Positions 12,486-24,475 of a DNA stretch of 64,000 nt are shown here, piece after piece. The notes below the pieces were generated by a model. That model was not told where the DNA came from, did not search any database, and worked only from the letters and a program-made list of their open reading frames with translations. Each line of letters opens with the position of its first letter. Position 1 is the stretch's first letter. This DNA comes from Nymphaea colorata (taxonomy: Eukaryota > Streptophyta > Magnoliopsida > Nymphaeales > Nymphaeaceae), in assembly GCF_008831285.2 (NCBI RefSeq), contig NC_045139.1, positions 35,809,706-35,873,705 of the forward strand, in the 5' to 3' direction. The position numbers were made by a program, and so were the translations under genes.

Positions 12486-13020
12486 TAGGGCTGCACACGA
12501 GCCGAGTCGAGCCTGAGCTTGGTCAGCTTCAACTCGACTCTGCTAAAAAAGGACTGGAGCTCAAGCTCTGCTCGAACTCGACTCGAGCTCCTTATAGCAA
12601 GCTTGAGCTCGACTCAACTACACAAAATCGAACTCGAACTCGACTCGTTTAAACCATTTAACTTGTTTACCCATTAACTCTTTTAGCATTAATTCGTATA
12701 AGTATTAACTTGTTCAACTCGTGTCAGCGTTGACTCGTGTAACTCGTTTAACTCGTGTAAGGGTTGACTCATGTAACTCGTATAACGCGAGTAACTTGAG
12801 AAACTGGTATTTTGGCAATATTATATAGAGTATTATCGGTTTGCGAGTTGAATCGAGTGTAAATGAGTTGAGTTCCTAAAACTCGAACTCGACTTGTTTA
12901 TCGTTGAGTATCATTATAAGCTTGAACTCGGCTCGTTTATAAACGAGTCGAGCACGAGCTGCGTTGTTTTGACTGAATTCAAGTCCAGCCCGAGTTGGCT
13001 CGGCTCAGTGTGCAGGCCTA
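12486..13020. mobile_element. GAGCTCGA-rich element, copy 1 (535 bp)
   Basis: It starts TAGGGCTGCACACGAGCC and ends GTGTGCAGGCCTA, the approximate inverted complement. The interior is dense in ACTCG/CGAGT words. It splits a worn repeat, because the motif GGCCAAACC-GATTTAG lies on both sides. A target duplication is not clear. Confidence 0.6.
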
Positions 13021-14808
13021 CTTAGGTGGGGCCAAACCCGATTTAGGTCCCCAGGGCAGAGTCTGCAATATGAAACTGGAAGGTTTCCCACCCTTAATTG
13101 AATTTGAAACTGATTGACTGATACAAGACTAGTTGGGGCTAGGTCGCTTGCTTATTACGAGAATAATTAACATTGACTGAGACGAATTTTTAGATATTTA
13201 CTAAGGACGAGTTTCCATCGTCACTTAAGTAGCATGGATGGACAAAAAGGAAACTTATAACAAAGTTCTAAAATAGAAATAATTAAATTATAAAAAGGAT
13301 AAAGACACTATTGAAGAAATTGACTACACCAACACAGTCACGTGGTGGTGTGCTCATCTAATAAACAAGTCGACAGGTCGGTTAAGCAGATGAGTCGAGG
13401 TGGAGTTATGGGAGCTCAGCTCGTTCAAATTCAAGTAAAGCTGTTAAGAGAATGCATAAAAAGACGTTTCAAATATCATAACAGCAAGTAAATAGCCCCA
13501 CTGGTTTCCCCCTACTAGCAAGTTTGGGTCTCAAGTTCAAACCCACCTGTGCCTTACTCTGCTCAAGCTTAACAGAGCTGAGTTCAAACATCCTTGGGCT
13601 TGATTGAGCTCGTGGCCAAGCTCAAGTTAGTCCACTCAAGCTTTTGAGCCATAACGAGCCCAATTTGTCTATCGAACTAGGCTCAAACTGGGTTCGTGTA
13701 CATCCATGAGAACAATGATTTTTATTTCATGCTTGATTGATGTAACCTTTGGGGAGTGAAGAATAGTCAACTACATGAAAACGACTTCACTTATCGTTTC
13801 ATCTGCTCAATATTACAAGTATCCAAACATCTAAGTCCAAGAGTCATAATCGCTATTTCCTGTTCAGGTCGTGTTTGGAGGTTGTGACTCATTTTTTGTT
13901 GGTGGCACATTTGAGAAAAGCACAACAATTGGGTCTTCAGGGGCACCTTCTCATCGTCGGAGTCTGTGGCGCACGTGCAGAGAGATGTCCACTTTGCTAT
14001 TCGGCTATGGCGTCATCTTCGTCTACTACTGGGTGATTTTGCTGCTCCGTCTGTCCACTCTCTCTTCATCCCTTTTCTCTTCATCCCTTTTATTATGTTT
14101 CATTGTGTTCCTAAATTGTATAGTCTGTTATTCTATTTTGTTTTTACGGTTTGTTCTCGTAGTTAGAAAACTTATTGTTCCTAAATTTTGTTATATATTT
14201 CCATTTTATCGTCTCTCTCTCTCTACATCTCTCTCCCCTTTCATGGCTGATGTTCGTGTTGATGAAGCAGATAAAGGCGATTTCTCTGTTCAAATTAGGA
14301 GAAGCAAGCAGAATCAGAACTACTAGAGTCATGGCTTCCGTTGTCGAATCTAGACTTGTTTGTGCCACACCTTTATCCTAGCTGCTTCTTTGTCTACGAA
14401 AAGCCAATCCTTGAGTTTCGCTCGATGCTGAGCACTCTGAAGAAAGGCTTGTCGAAGCTGCTGATTCCATACCACCCGCTGGCTGGGGAGGTGGTCACCA
14501 GCCCAGCCGGTGAACCAGAGATCCACTGCAACAACCATGGCGTCGAGTTCATTGAAGCCTATGCGGATATCGAGCTCTGCAACCTCGCTCTCCACCACCC
14601 AGATGCTTACTTGGCTGGAAAGCTGCTACCCATGAGGCCAACTGCAGTTCTGTGCCTTCAGGTGAGCTCAGTTTGCAGAGCGCAATATTTTTGACAAAGA
14701 AATATGGATTTGATACTCTGGTCCTAGTTTCGTGCTTTTTTTATAGGTAAACAGAAGGTTAACAGCTTACTTTATGGCAAAAGGTGTGAATGCTCATCCA
14801 GTCCCACT

Positions 14809-15233
14809 TAGGGCTGTTCATGAGCGAGTTCGAGCAGAGTTGAGCCAGCTCGAACTCGGCTCGAGTTCAATTTTATTAGCTTGAGTTCTTAAAACTCGAA
14901 CTCCACTCGATCAAGCTCGAGCCAAAGATTGGCTTGAGTCGAGACAAACATTTCATTAAAAAATTTATTTTTAAAGGAAGAGGCAACATATAGACTTGAA
15001 CATAGAACCCCCCACATACCAGTCACTGTGTACCCATTTGAGCAATCTTTTTTTTTTTGACAATTTTATAAGATGTATATTGTATATTTTCTTTCTCGAG
15101 CTTAACTGAGTTTAACCGAGCCCACCCACTTAACTCGATTTCGACTCAACTCGACTCGTTTAATAAATGAGTTGAGTTCAAGTCAAGTTTATCGGGTGAG
15201 TTCGAGTCGAGCTCGACTCATTAAACAGCCCTA
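14809..15233. mobile_element. GAGCTCGA-rich hAT-like element, copy 2, in the intron of BAHD A
   Basis: A 425-bp element with ends TAGGGCTGTTCATGAGC and TTAAACAGCCCTA. It is flanked by a perfect 8-bp target duplication, GTCCCACT (14801-14808 and 15234-15241). The 8-bp duplication and TAGGG-type ends point to the hAT superfamily. There is no transposase, so it is non-autonomous. Confidence 0.8.
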
Positions 15234-15465
15234 GTCCCACTTGCTTGTGGAGTCATGAGCTACGTCGGGACCTAGGTGGGGTATGGTATGTCCATCAACT
15301 ACAGTATGACGATTCCACTATTTATAATCCAAATAAAATAATTAGCATCCACAAAAGTCAAACTAATGATGTGTTTTCTACATAACCGCTTGCCCAACCA
15401 AAAATCTTATGCACCTCGGGGCTATGCTTTCTATATGTTCCAATCATTTGGGACATGGTTGTATC

Positions 15466-15656
15466 CAGGGGCGGAGCCAAGGCAGGGCTCGCTTGGGCCC
15501 TAGCCCCACCTCAATTTAAAAAAAAAAGTTACATGTAAATTTTAAAAAAATTCACTTGTTTTATATAAAAATTTTGAACATAATATTTCAGTCTTAATCA
15601 AAATTTAAAAACTTTAATTTGGTCTGTCTCATGAAAACTTTCTGGCTATGCCCCTG
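15466..15656. mobile_element. hAT-like MITE, CAGGGGCGGAGCC family, in the intron of BAHD A
   Basis: A 191-bp element starting CAGGGGCGGAGCCAAG and ending TTCTGGCTATGCCCCTG. It has a perfect 8-bp target duplication GTTGTATC (15458-15465 and 15657-15664). The interior contains TTACATGTAAATTTTAAA and TTTTATATAAAAATTTTGAA, shared by all members. This is the clearest copy of the family. Confidence 0.85.
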
Positions 15657-16718
15657 GTTGTATCTAATGTTCAAACTTGGCTAACATTTTGGTGCCAAAC
15701 AACTTTGGAACGGGTTATGAGCTCAAGTATGGACGAATGATTCATTCTTGCATCCAAGATCACAGAGTTTCAGACGGCTACTCTGCCATGGCCTCACTCC
15801 AAGCTATTGATAGCAGCAACGGCTCCAAGAAGACCAAGTTTGAGGCATTTAGTGGCTGCTTGTGGAAGGCAGTGGCGAAGAGTGTTAGTGGTGGGGAAGC
15901 TTGCAAATTAGGAGTGCTTGTAGATGGACGGTTGACATTGATAGATGATGTGAGATCAAAGGATGCAATGGCTATATATTATGGAAATGTGGTGTCACTC
16001 CCTTATAGTGAATTAGATGCCAATGAGTTAACTACTAAGCCATTGAGTTGGCCAGCTGACCAAGTACATGATTTTCTTAGGTCTATAGTAACCCCAGGCC
16101 ATTTTCAAGGGTTTGTGGATTGGATAGAAGCCCAAAGGCCACACATGATCTTACCTACTTCCCTATATAAGGGCACAATGGGAGGACCTTCATTTGCAAT
16201 ACCCTATGGGAGGCTCTTCCATTCCAACAAGCTAGATTTTGGGTGGGGAAGGCCAATTCTTGGCTCATGTTATTTCCCACGGTGTATGGACTCTGGCTAT
16301 GTTATGCCAATGCCGAGCCCGGCCACCAACGGGGATTGGGTTGTCTACATGCATCTCTGCAAGCACCAATTAGATATAGCGGCAGCTGAGCTACGCGATG
16401 TATTGCACCCACTTAATTTTGCGCTCCTCAAACTTCATGAGCAGTAGTTCATGCATGTGTTTGTGTGTGTATGTCTGTGTGTGTCGATGCTTGTCATGTC
16501 GAGCTTATGACAATATCTTGTCATTCTCTTATGGTGAATTAGTTGTCATCTAGTTATCGGGCTCGGAATCCAAAAAAACTGATAGTATATTTTGTTATTA
16601 TGCATAAATAAGAATGTTATATGCTTTTCTAAACTTTCATGCAAAATAAATTAAGGTTCCATGGCAAGCATGGCTCCAGTATGACAAGGGAGTAACAAAA
16701 CTATCAAAACCTGGCTTT

Positions 16719-16745
16719 GGCTCTGATACCAATGTTGAAAATTTA
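16719..16745 (-). mobile_element. Remnant LTR/primer-binding-site junction of a copia element
   Basis: GGCTCTGATACCA (complement of an initiator-tRNA-Met primer-binding site) is followed after one base by TGTTGAAAAT, which looks like an LTR edge. The arrangement matches the complete element at 39,784-39,800. The rest of the element could not be delimited. Confidence 0.5.
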
Positions 16746-17010
16746 CTAAGTTATGTATGATTACTTTTGGAATGGATTATTGATGTTTACCGTTTGTATA
16801 CAATGGAAACAGTCATTTTGGACTTGACAGGTCCGTGGGAGTTAAGACAGATGCTTGCATATACAGTTCAAGTGCAGTGCAGTGGTGTCTTTTTGGTCAC
16901 AAGGGCTGCAGAAATACACCTCTGGCAAACTTATATGTATTCCATGAGAAGTAAGAATGATAAAAGTGATAGAGGTTATCCACTTGGTCTCTCTCACTCG
17001 CTTCCTATCT

Positions 17011-17077
17011 TTCTATAATTGCGATGGAATGGGACATCTCCCTGTCCAATTCCACATGAATGGTAGCAAATGCATGG
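17011..17077. repeat. 67-bp dispersed duplicate (partner at 18,453-18,518)
   Basis: TTCTATAATTGC, GATGGAATGGGACA, AATTCCACAT and GCAAATGCATG occur in the same order in both places. Confidence 0.7.
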
Positions 17078-17230
17078 TAACTTTGTTCTTAAAATAATTT
17101 CAAAAGTGAAAGCACTCTCTAAAGGGGTTATGGAGACTTAACCTAGGTTGTTTCATGAGCCTAAATTCATCTCCGGCCTACATACAAAGACTGAAGTTGA
17201 AAAATCTTCAAAATTATCTTTCCAACTTCA

Positions 17231-17232
<2 letters not shown>

Positions 17233-17301
<69 letters not shown>
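17233..17301. repeat. (TA)n microsatellite
   Basis: A TA dinucleotide run of about 69 bp. The overlapping open frame is not a gene. Confidence 0.95.
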
Positions 17302-17303
<2 letters not shown>

Positions 17304-18710
17304 CTCACTTTGAAAAAAGAAAATTCTCTTTCTCTATCTTTCTTTCCCCTTAACTTCACAATATCTCTTTTAAATTTTCAACATTATGTCTCTTTTATTT
17401 AAATCTTGCTTTAATGACATATATTTGAGTTTTCCTATTTTCCTTTCATTCTTGGACTTCTTTCGCTCCCCCATCTTAACTTTTCTTGCAATCCTCTTTC
17501 ATGGCTACGATCTTACGCCTCTATTTTTTAGTTTCTTAAAATTTTTCATTCTAAATTTTATTTTCGTCTTTCTTTCCAAATCATAGAATCTCTCACTTAT
17601 AAATTTTCTGCATTTTTTTTAAGAAATTTCTTTTACAGTTTGACAATCATCTCCCTTTCAAATGTTTCTTCTTTAAGAACTAAAATTTTGAAATTTCACT
17701 TGTCGACTTCAATAAGACTAAAGTTGAAGTAACTTATCCAACTTTGGAGCTACACTTGATAGTCTACAACACCAATCCACTTTTAAAAACTTTTTCTTTT
17801 CTTGCAAAGAATATCTTGATAAAATGATTTTTTTAATTAGGACACATGACCAAATGCAAAAATTTTAGATGTATGTAATGATAGGACCAAATGCAAAAAT
17901 TTTAGGTGTATGTAATGATAGGAATGTTTTTAGATGAATGTTATTGTAAGCATGAACAGTTTATTTTTAAGTATATAAAATCAATGCATTCAACAATTCA
18001 CAACCACTTATGGAATTCACAAATGATCACATCTTATAAAGAGCTTAAGCAAGATGATGAGATGGAGCTCTAGATAAGTAGTAATCGAATTAGAACAATA
18101 TCTTGAATCTACTTAAGATTTTTAAAAATCACTAAATTGATGGAGAAAAATTTCTCAATTCTAGAAGATTTCACATTTCTAAATGGTTTATTCACTTTGA
18201 AAATACTTTGGAAATTTTCATCCAAAAGTCTATGAGATATTGATTTTCAAAAAGTATTGCCACACCATATACCACATGTCGAATGAAAAGATGTTTAAAT
18301 GAATATGAAATATATCAAGGGTGAACATAATCCTTGGATTAATTGCCATAGGTAAAGACACTGGGAATGACTAATCCTCATAACGACAGGCGAGTCCTTT
18401 TTCCTCTGACAATTTCTGTTTTTTTTTTTGGAGAATTTTGAGATGCAAACAGTTCTATAATTGCAATGGAATGGGACAACTTCGAAAACAATTCCACATT
18501 AATGTTTGCAAATGCATGCTCACTTTTCCTCTGTAAACATCGAATAGAAGGCTTGCAGAATAGTGACAAAAGTATCATGCCTGTCATTCGTGGATTCATA
18601 TCTAAACTTCAATACTAATATAACTTGGACACCCAAGCTAAGCAAGATTTCTATCAAAGCGAACAATGTTAGCAAGTGCATGTGTTCAAATGTATTAAGA
18701 AACTTCTAGT

Positions 18711-18712
<2 letters not shown>

Positions 18713-18751
<39 letters not shown>
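18713..18751. repeat. (CT)n microsatellite
   Basis: A CT dinucleotide run of about 39 bp. Confidence 0.95.
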
Positions 18752-18753
<2 letters not shown>

Positions 18754-20805
18754 TTTCTTCTTGTGGAATGTCAAGTGCTTTCTTTATCTTATGTCAAGGT
18801 TGGCAAACCCATGACTCAGACTTGGATTGGTTGAAGATTGGCAATTGGGTCAGAGAGTATTCACTCATCAACTCAGTTAGGTTAGGTCATAAATTTTTAT
18901 AGTGCCTTTTTTATATCAATAAATGAAGGTAATCCCTTGGGACTTCATGTTTGATTTTTTCATCAACTAAAACAGAATAATATGTAATATGAGTACTTGT
19001 CTATATTTAATAAAATTTGTGATATTTCACAATTAAAAAAAAAACTTTAGCATTCAACAACACACAATAAAATAAAACATATAATTAGTTGACAGTCCCA
19101 GCTAACTCAATGAACCCTGATTTTGTGTCCTAGTAAATAGATGATCCTAGCCGAGGCTCCATCGGACGATTCACGACTCGGATCTAGGGGTTTGCGAACG
19201 ATGTCTCATGTTGTTGCAGGAACAAGGAAAGCTTTCATCAACTTGCCTTTTGTTCCTGGATATTTAAGGAAAGATCTTAGATCCCCACTCTTTCAGAAAC
19301 AAAGAGATCAAAACCCTCTTTGCATCCCAAAAGATGAAACTCTCAAGTGCAAGATCTGCGTGGGCGTTGCAACATACGCAGAAATGGCCAACTAGTCAGT
19401 GAGTTAGCCAGCCCAGTTGATGATGCTAGACGATATTATTGGGTCGCTTTCACCTCATTTAAAAAGAAAGATATTGACATCTTGAAAAAGGCAGATGTGG
19501 CCTGGCATTTATCACCGGATATATAAGCATATAAAGTATTATAAACATTGTATCTGCACCAATAAGACATATTGTGGGCCATTTGGCATCTGGGACATTG
19601 TGTGCATGTCTTTGAATCGCTACAAAATTTAGACAAGCTTATTGAAGACTTGTAATAGTGTTCTATGAATCTAACTTCGATTCATAAAACAATCGCAGGG
19701 CACGTTCCTAATAGTGTTCCTAATGTCAAACAGTTCTGAAGGCCCACATGTCTCAAAATCTCGATGACCAAGGTATCAAATCTGTTTATCAAAAGGCCAA
19801 TGCAGAGCCAGTGCATTATGAAGAATATATATATATATATACTTAATATAATGTTGGCAGGGGCCAAGCCTATCATGCATTGAAGGGGAAGTGTACTGAA
19901 GGAGAACTTCTAAAATTTTCACGAGAGCCACATATTTTTTTTCAAGATTTTTGCTGGGGACAAATTATCATTTTAAGAGACACTAACTATTAAAATTTTA
20001 TTTTCAAATACAAAATTATTCTTGTTTTCTTAATAATGCATTAATGGTTCCGCATTGTCCGATACGGAGAGCTACATGGGGGTTGGTGGGGACATTTGCC
20101 CACACCAGCATGAACTATTTGTTGATTTTTATATATTGGTGGCCTTTAAAGCGTGAAACTTTTAAAACTGTGTCCCTTAGCCTAAAACTTTTAGCTCCAC
20201 CCATGTCATCATCATCAATTGACGTAGCCGACACCGACTTCACCGCCATATAGGTTTCATTGTCAGTTTATAAAATGTTTATATGTTTGTACTTATTTCA
20301 TTTGCATTTCATTTTTACCATCAAGATGGAATGAGTTGAAAGATATATAAGTTTTAACTGGAGATCTGTCCCTGCATATCCCATCTTACAGGTTGGGGTC
20401 TTCTGCCACTTCTAACACTTCTATTAGTCTTATACGTCAGCCCATATTAATATTGGTGATAATAGACAAATGCGGTCCTCCTTCACATTTCGAAAATTAA
20501 AATTTACTCATTAAATTTTTAAAAAATGTGGGTTTGGCCCTTGTAAAACTTTAAAAAATCGATATTGGCCCTTGTATAGATACTCACATGAAGATGATAA
20601 CAACACCGCAAAACATTAAAAGAAAAAGATAAAAATACTTTTATAGAAAGAAATACCCTTAAGCTCGTCCGATCGATGCCAACGTCTCCGGTGCTCTCCA
20701 TAGGGAAGCTAATCTCTCTCAAGCCATCGCTGGATATGAGATTGAGTCTGCTCATGCCAGCCAATGCAGGTGAGTGAGCAATAGAGAATGAGTGAGGGTC
20801 TCAAA

Positions 20806-21306
20806 TAGGGCTGCACAACAAACCGAGCCAACTTGGATTTGACTTTAACTCGATCGAAAAAACTCGGTTCATGCTTGTTTAATTTATAAACGAGTCAAGA
20901 TTGAGCTTACAAAGATACTCGAAATGGTAAATGAATCAAGTTTGAGGTTCAGGAACTCGACTCCTTTATACTCGACTCTACTCACAAACCGGTACTCTAT
21001 TTTGCCAAAACCATTTCACTAAATCACCAGTTTAACTTTTAGGATAAGAACAAATTTTCTCAAGTTCCACTAGTTAAATGCTTACACGAGTTAAATGCTT
21101 GGATGAGTTAAACGAGTTACAAGAGTTAATTATTACATGAGTTAAACGAGTTAATGCTTACACCGAGTTAAATGGGTTAAATGAGTTGAGTTAGAGTTTA
21201 ATTTTGTCTGCTCGACTCAAGTTCGAGCCGAGCTCAAGCTCCAGCTTTTTGAGCCGAGAACTGGGTCGAGCTCAAGCTGGCGGGCTCAAGCTTGTGTGCA
21301 ATCCTA
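20806..21306. mobile_element. GAGCTCGA-rich hAT-like element, copy 3 (501 bp)
   Basis: It starts TAGGGCTGCACAACAAACCG and ends GTGTGCAATCCTA. The flanks GTCTCAAA and GTCTCACA are a 7-of-8 target duplication. The interior repeats ACGAGTTAAA and GAGTTAA words. Non-coding. Confidence 0.7.
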
Positions 21307-21780
21307 GTCTCACACCTGTCGAAGAAAGTAGCCTGAAAGCTAGGAACCATGACTTAGGATATCTTTGTCCAGCTAGTCAGAGCGTCTGACTTGCATTTAT
21401 TATTTTTCACTCCTTTCTCTCTTCCCTACCCTTTCCTCCCTTCCTTTCCCAACTCCTCCATCCCACCCACCTAGGGGCGGATTCAGTATTTTTTTCAGGG
21501 GTGGGTCAAACAGTCCAACATCGAACCCGGGTACGACTAAATTGAACTCGAATGTAAAAAATATATTACACAACTAAAATTTTTTAATTTTTTCAATGTA
21601 TTTTTTTAACAAGTAGTTGGGAACTTCCTCCCAGAAGCAGCCTCCAAAAATGCTGGTGGGAGGGAAGGGACGGAGGAAGGGAGTGAGCAAGGAAGGAATG
21701 ATCGGGCAGAGAGAAAAAATAAAAAATGGACAGCCTGAGAAATCAGCTGTCCATTTGATCTTAAAGTCATGGTTCACTTC

Positions 21781-21817
<37 letters not shown>

Positions 21818-22257
21818 ATATGTTAGGAATCGTTTGGCATCCTAAAGAAGATCAAACAATGGATATTATGTTGTAAAACCATTTTTACAACTGTTATATG
21901 TGTGTATGTAAAACAATTAAATGCTGGGGAAATAAGAAACAATCTCAACCCTTGAACTTATAAGGTCGTCAGTTGAGAGAAAAACAAGTAGACAAAGATA
22001 TAAACTGATGCGATGCTTGGGTATTTGTTGACTCTTTACATGCCCCAGGGTTGCAAACTGGGGTCATTTCGTCTTTCTTGAGACCTGATTTTCATGCTTG
22101 TTTTTGAAAGGATATTTTTCAGTAATATGTCACCTTTTTGTAGTGGGTGTTTTAGGTATTTAAGCACCACAATATTATTGACTCCAATGCAGTGTTTAAT
22201 CTTTTTACCACTTTACATATGTTCCAATCATTTGGACACATTGTTGCCCTCTGCAGC

Positions 22258-22470
22258 TCAAGGAAACGAATACTCCAGCAGGATTTATTACATGTAGGCT
22301 GGAGGCATTGCCTCACTCCAAGCTCTTTTTAGCAGCCGCGCCTCCAAGAGGAGTAAGTTTGAGGCATTTAGTGGCTGCTCATAGAAGGTAGTGGCAAAGA
22401 GCGCTAGGGATGGTGAATCTTGCAAGTTGGGAGCGACTGTAGAGAACAAGGGATACAATGGCTAGATACT
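22258..22470 (+). pseudogene. BAHD acyltransferase B, short gene fragment
   Basis: About 210 bp match the middle of BAHD exon 2, from the RIYYM segment through ASLQALF, KFEAFSGC and AKSARDGESCKLG to the TMARY segment. It has in-frame stops (RIYYM is followed by TAG, and the Trp after FSGCS is TAG). Just upstream, about 22,217-22,250 resembles intron sequence of BAHD A (ATATGTTCCAATCATTTG), so the fragment came from a rearranged genomic copy rather than a cDNA. The right edge is cut by a truncated MITE. Confidence 0.8.
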
Positions 22471-22600
22471 GGGGTGGAGACAGAATTTTTTTATGAGAGT
22501 GGCCGAAATACAGTTTCAAAATTTTAACAAGGCCAAAATACAAATTTTCAAAATTTTATTTTGGATAAATGATTTTTTTTTTTTTAAATTTTACATGTAA
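22471..22600. mobile_element. Truncated hAT-like MITE next to fragment B
   Basis: It starts GGGGTGGAGACAGAATTTTT and continues with the reverse orientation of the family core (AAAATTTTAACAAGGCC). The distal end is missing. Confidence 0.5.
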
Positions 22601-23148
22601 CATGACGTTCAAGTTCTATCCATTGGCGTCAGCTTGTATACAGTGGCCACTGGCCTCTGTCTCTCTTGTCCTTGCAGGAACTGCATGCCTTCTCTTTCTC
22701 TCCTATCACAGTTGGCTAACCCTTGATTCGGACTCGGATCAGCTGAACTTTTTCTTCACCATATTTATAACATGATACTTTTCAATTCGATTCATTTCAG
22801 TGCCAAGAACCTTCATAATTAAAAGTTCGATTCATTTATAGTCTTAATCATCTGAAACATGGTCTAGTTCAACAACAGCATTCCAAGTTTTCAAGTTTCC
22901 ACTAATGAAATCCTCCTGTAGTAGACAATTTTCAAACCCATATCTGTAATTTGATCATTGTTGTCACTCTTTAATGCTTTTAGGGGCACCTATACATATA
23001 AACAATCAAACATACGAAAGCATTAACATAAAACATAAACAAGACCAACCTCCATGTGGCTCCGCCACTGCTTATTGTACATTTTGAGCAAATGGAAACA
23101 CACACACATAAAAAGAGACAAAGCCACATACGCACCACACACGTGAAC
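22601..23148. other. Intergenic DNA downstream of BAHD D
   Basis: AT-rich sequence with no recognisable gene. The part nearest 23,149 is presumably 3' UTR of BAHD D. Confidence 0.4.
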
Positions 23149-24443
23149 TTAGTGCTCAAGTAATTTGAGAAGCGCTAAATTCAGTGGGTGTAATATATCA
23201 CCAAGCTCAGCTTCTACGGTGTCTAATTGGTGTTTGAAAAGATGCATGTAAACAATCCAATCCCCATTCCCAGACGGGCTTGGCATTGGCATTACATAGC
23301 CTGAGTCCAGGCCCCATGGGAAATAACAGGACCCAAGAGTTGACCTTCCCCAACCAAAATCTAGCTTGTTGGCTTGGAAGAACCTCCCACTGGAGATTGT
23401 CACAGAGGGTCCTTTCATATTGCCCTTGAATAGTAAGGTAGCCATTACAGAATGGGGTCTATGATCTTCCACCCAATCCACTAAACCTAAAAGATGATCT
23501 TTAGTTGCTGCAGGCATAAGAAAATCATGCACTTGGTCAGCTGCCCAACTCAAAGGGTTGCTGGTTAACTTACTGGAGTCTAATTCACCATAAGGGAGTG
23601 ACAAGACATTGCCATAATATCTAGCCATTTCATCCTTTGATCTAACACCATCTATCAATCTCGTCCGTCCGTCCACAACCACGCCCACTTTGCATGGTTC
23701 TCCCTTATCAGCACTTTCTGCCAATGCCTTCCACAAGCAGCCGCTAAATGCCTCAACCTTGGTCCTCTTGGTGCCATGGCTGCTAGCAAGAGCCTGGAGA
23801 GAGGCCATGGCTTCCGCCTTCATGTAGTAAATCCTGCCAACATATTCATGTAGTCTTGGCGTCTCGGGCAGCGTCGGCGGTACAACCATATATAGATCAT
23901 TAAGAGACTTGCCAGGCGATCCTGGCCAGCGCGGGCTGAGAAGAGATCGTCGAAAACTTGGAGTCATTGATATGGTGCCTGATGTGGTCATCTCTGCCCA
24001 TGCTACTAAAAACATGTTGGCCGAGTGGCCGTCTGAGACTCTGTGATCAAGAGTGCCAGACAGAACCATTGCTCCACATTTGAGCTCTGTTACCTGTTTC
24101 ATAATTACCGTGCACCACAATGCATGTTAGACGCATTTGAAAAGTTGGTAAAACCATCTGTGGGCTTGCAGTTTCTGCCTAAATATTTGATGGTGTATCT
24201 CTCTCTCTTACACCCACGTATTAGATGATATGAAAAACAAGTAAACATATTCTTAAAATGGAAAAAGGAAATGAGCTGAAAAAAAAGTGTCGTTCCCCTT
24301 AATTTTGAAACTGCTTTTTGCATTTAACCTTTCTAGTCTCTTACACTCATACCCACCTTTCTGTTTCTTTTCTTATTATTTTTTCATTCACGGTAACGTT
24401 GTTCACTATATGATTGGTAAATCGTAGGGTAGGGAACGGTCGG

Positions 24444-24475
<32 letters not shown>

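Larger units (their letters stand above)
8850..14242. other. Intergenic repeat-rich DNA upstream of BAHD pseudogene A
   Basis: This holds a (TA)n tract, several transposon-like repeats listed separately, T-rich and A-rich low-complexity sequence at 10.5-10.8 kb, and a near-duplicate pair at about 9430-9490 and 9588-9648 that share ACCTGATCTATTTG and TTAACA motifs. A worn repeat at 12180-12480 is duplicated (ATCCCTGATCTAGGCATCTGG occurs twice). No gene was identified. Confidence 0.5.
14243..16447 (+). pseudogene. BAHD acyltransferase A, pseudogene
   Basis: This is a two-exon BAHD (HXXXD) acyltransferase gene most like E at 55.5 kb. Exon 1 is 14243-14661 (donor CTTCAG/GTGAGC) and exon 2 is about 15714-16447. 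Three lesions are visible. First, a net 10-bp deletion after the QIRR codons shifts the frame to a TAG at 14324; the correct frame resumes at ESW-SNLDLF. Second, the exon 2 acceptor, AACAG in paralogue C, reads AACGG, and a 1-bp deletion follows it. Third, an in-frame deletion of 70 codons removes the segment between DHRVSDGYSA and MASLQAID. The catalytic HRVSD and the structural DFGWG motifs survive, as does the C terminus (GDWVVYMHL). Its intron carries two inserted elements. Intact relatives transfer acyl groups from CoA thioesters to alcohols or amines in the cytosol; this copy should make no enzyme. Confidence 0.9.
16448..22257. other. Intergenic DNA between BAHD A and fragment B
   Basis: It contains a copia LTR-junction remnant, (TA)n and (CT)n tracts, a 67-bp dispersed duplicate pair, a GAGCTCGA-rich element and degraded MITE remnants (about 20,044-20,215 and 21,473-21,610). 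The 84-codon open stretch at 19,141-19,395 is exon-like in composition but unrecognised. No gene was called. Confidence 0.5.

Noticed and set aside
19141-19395. 84-codon open frame
   Set aside because: Unrecognised, no splice context and surrounded by repeat sequence.
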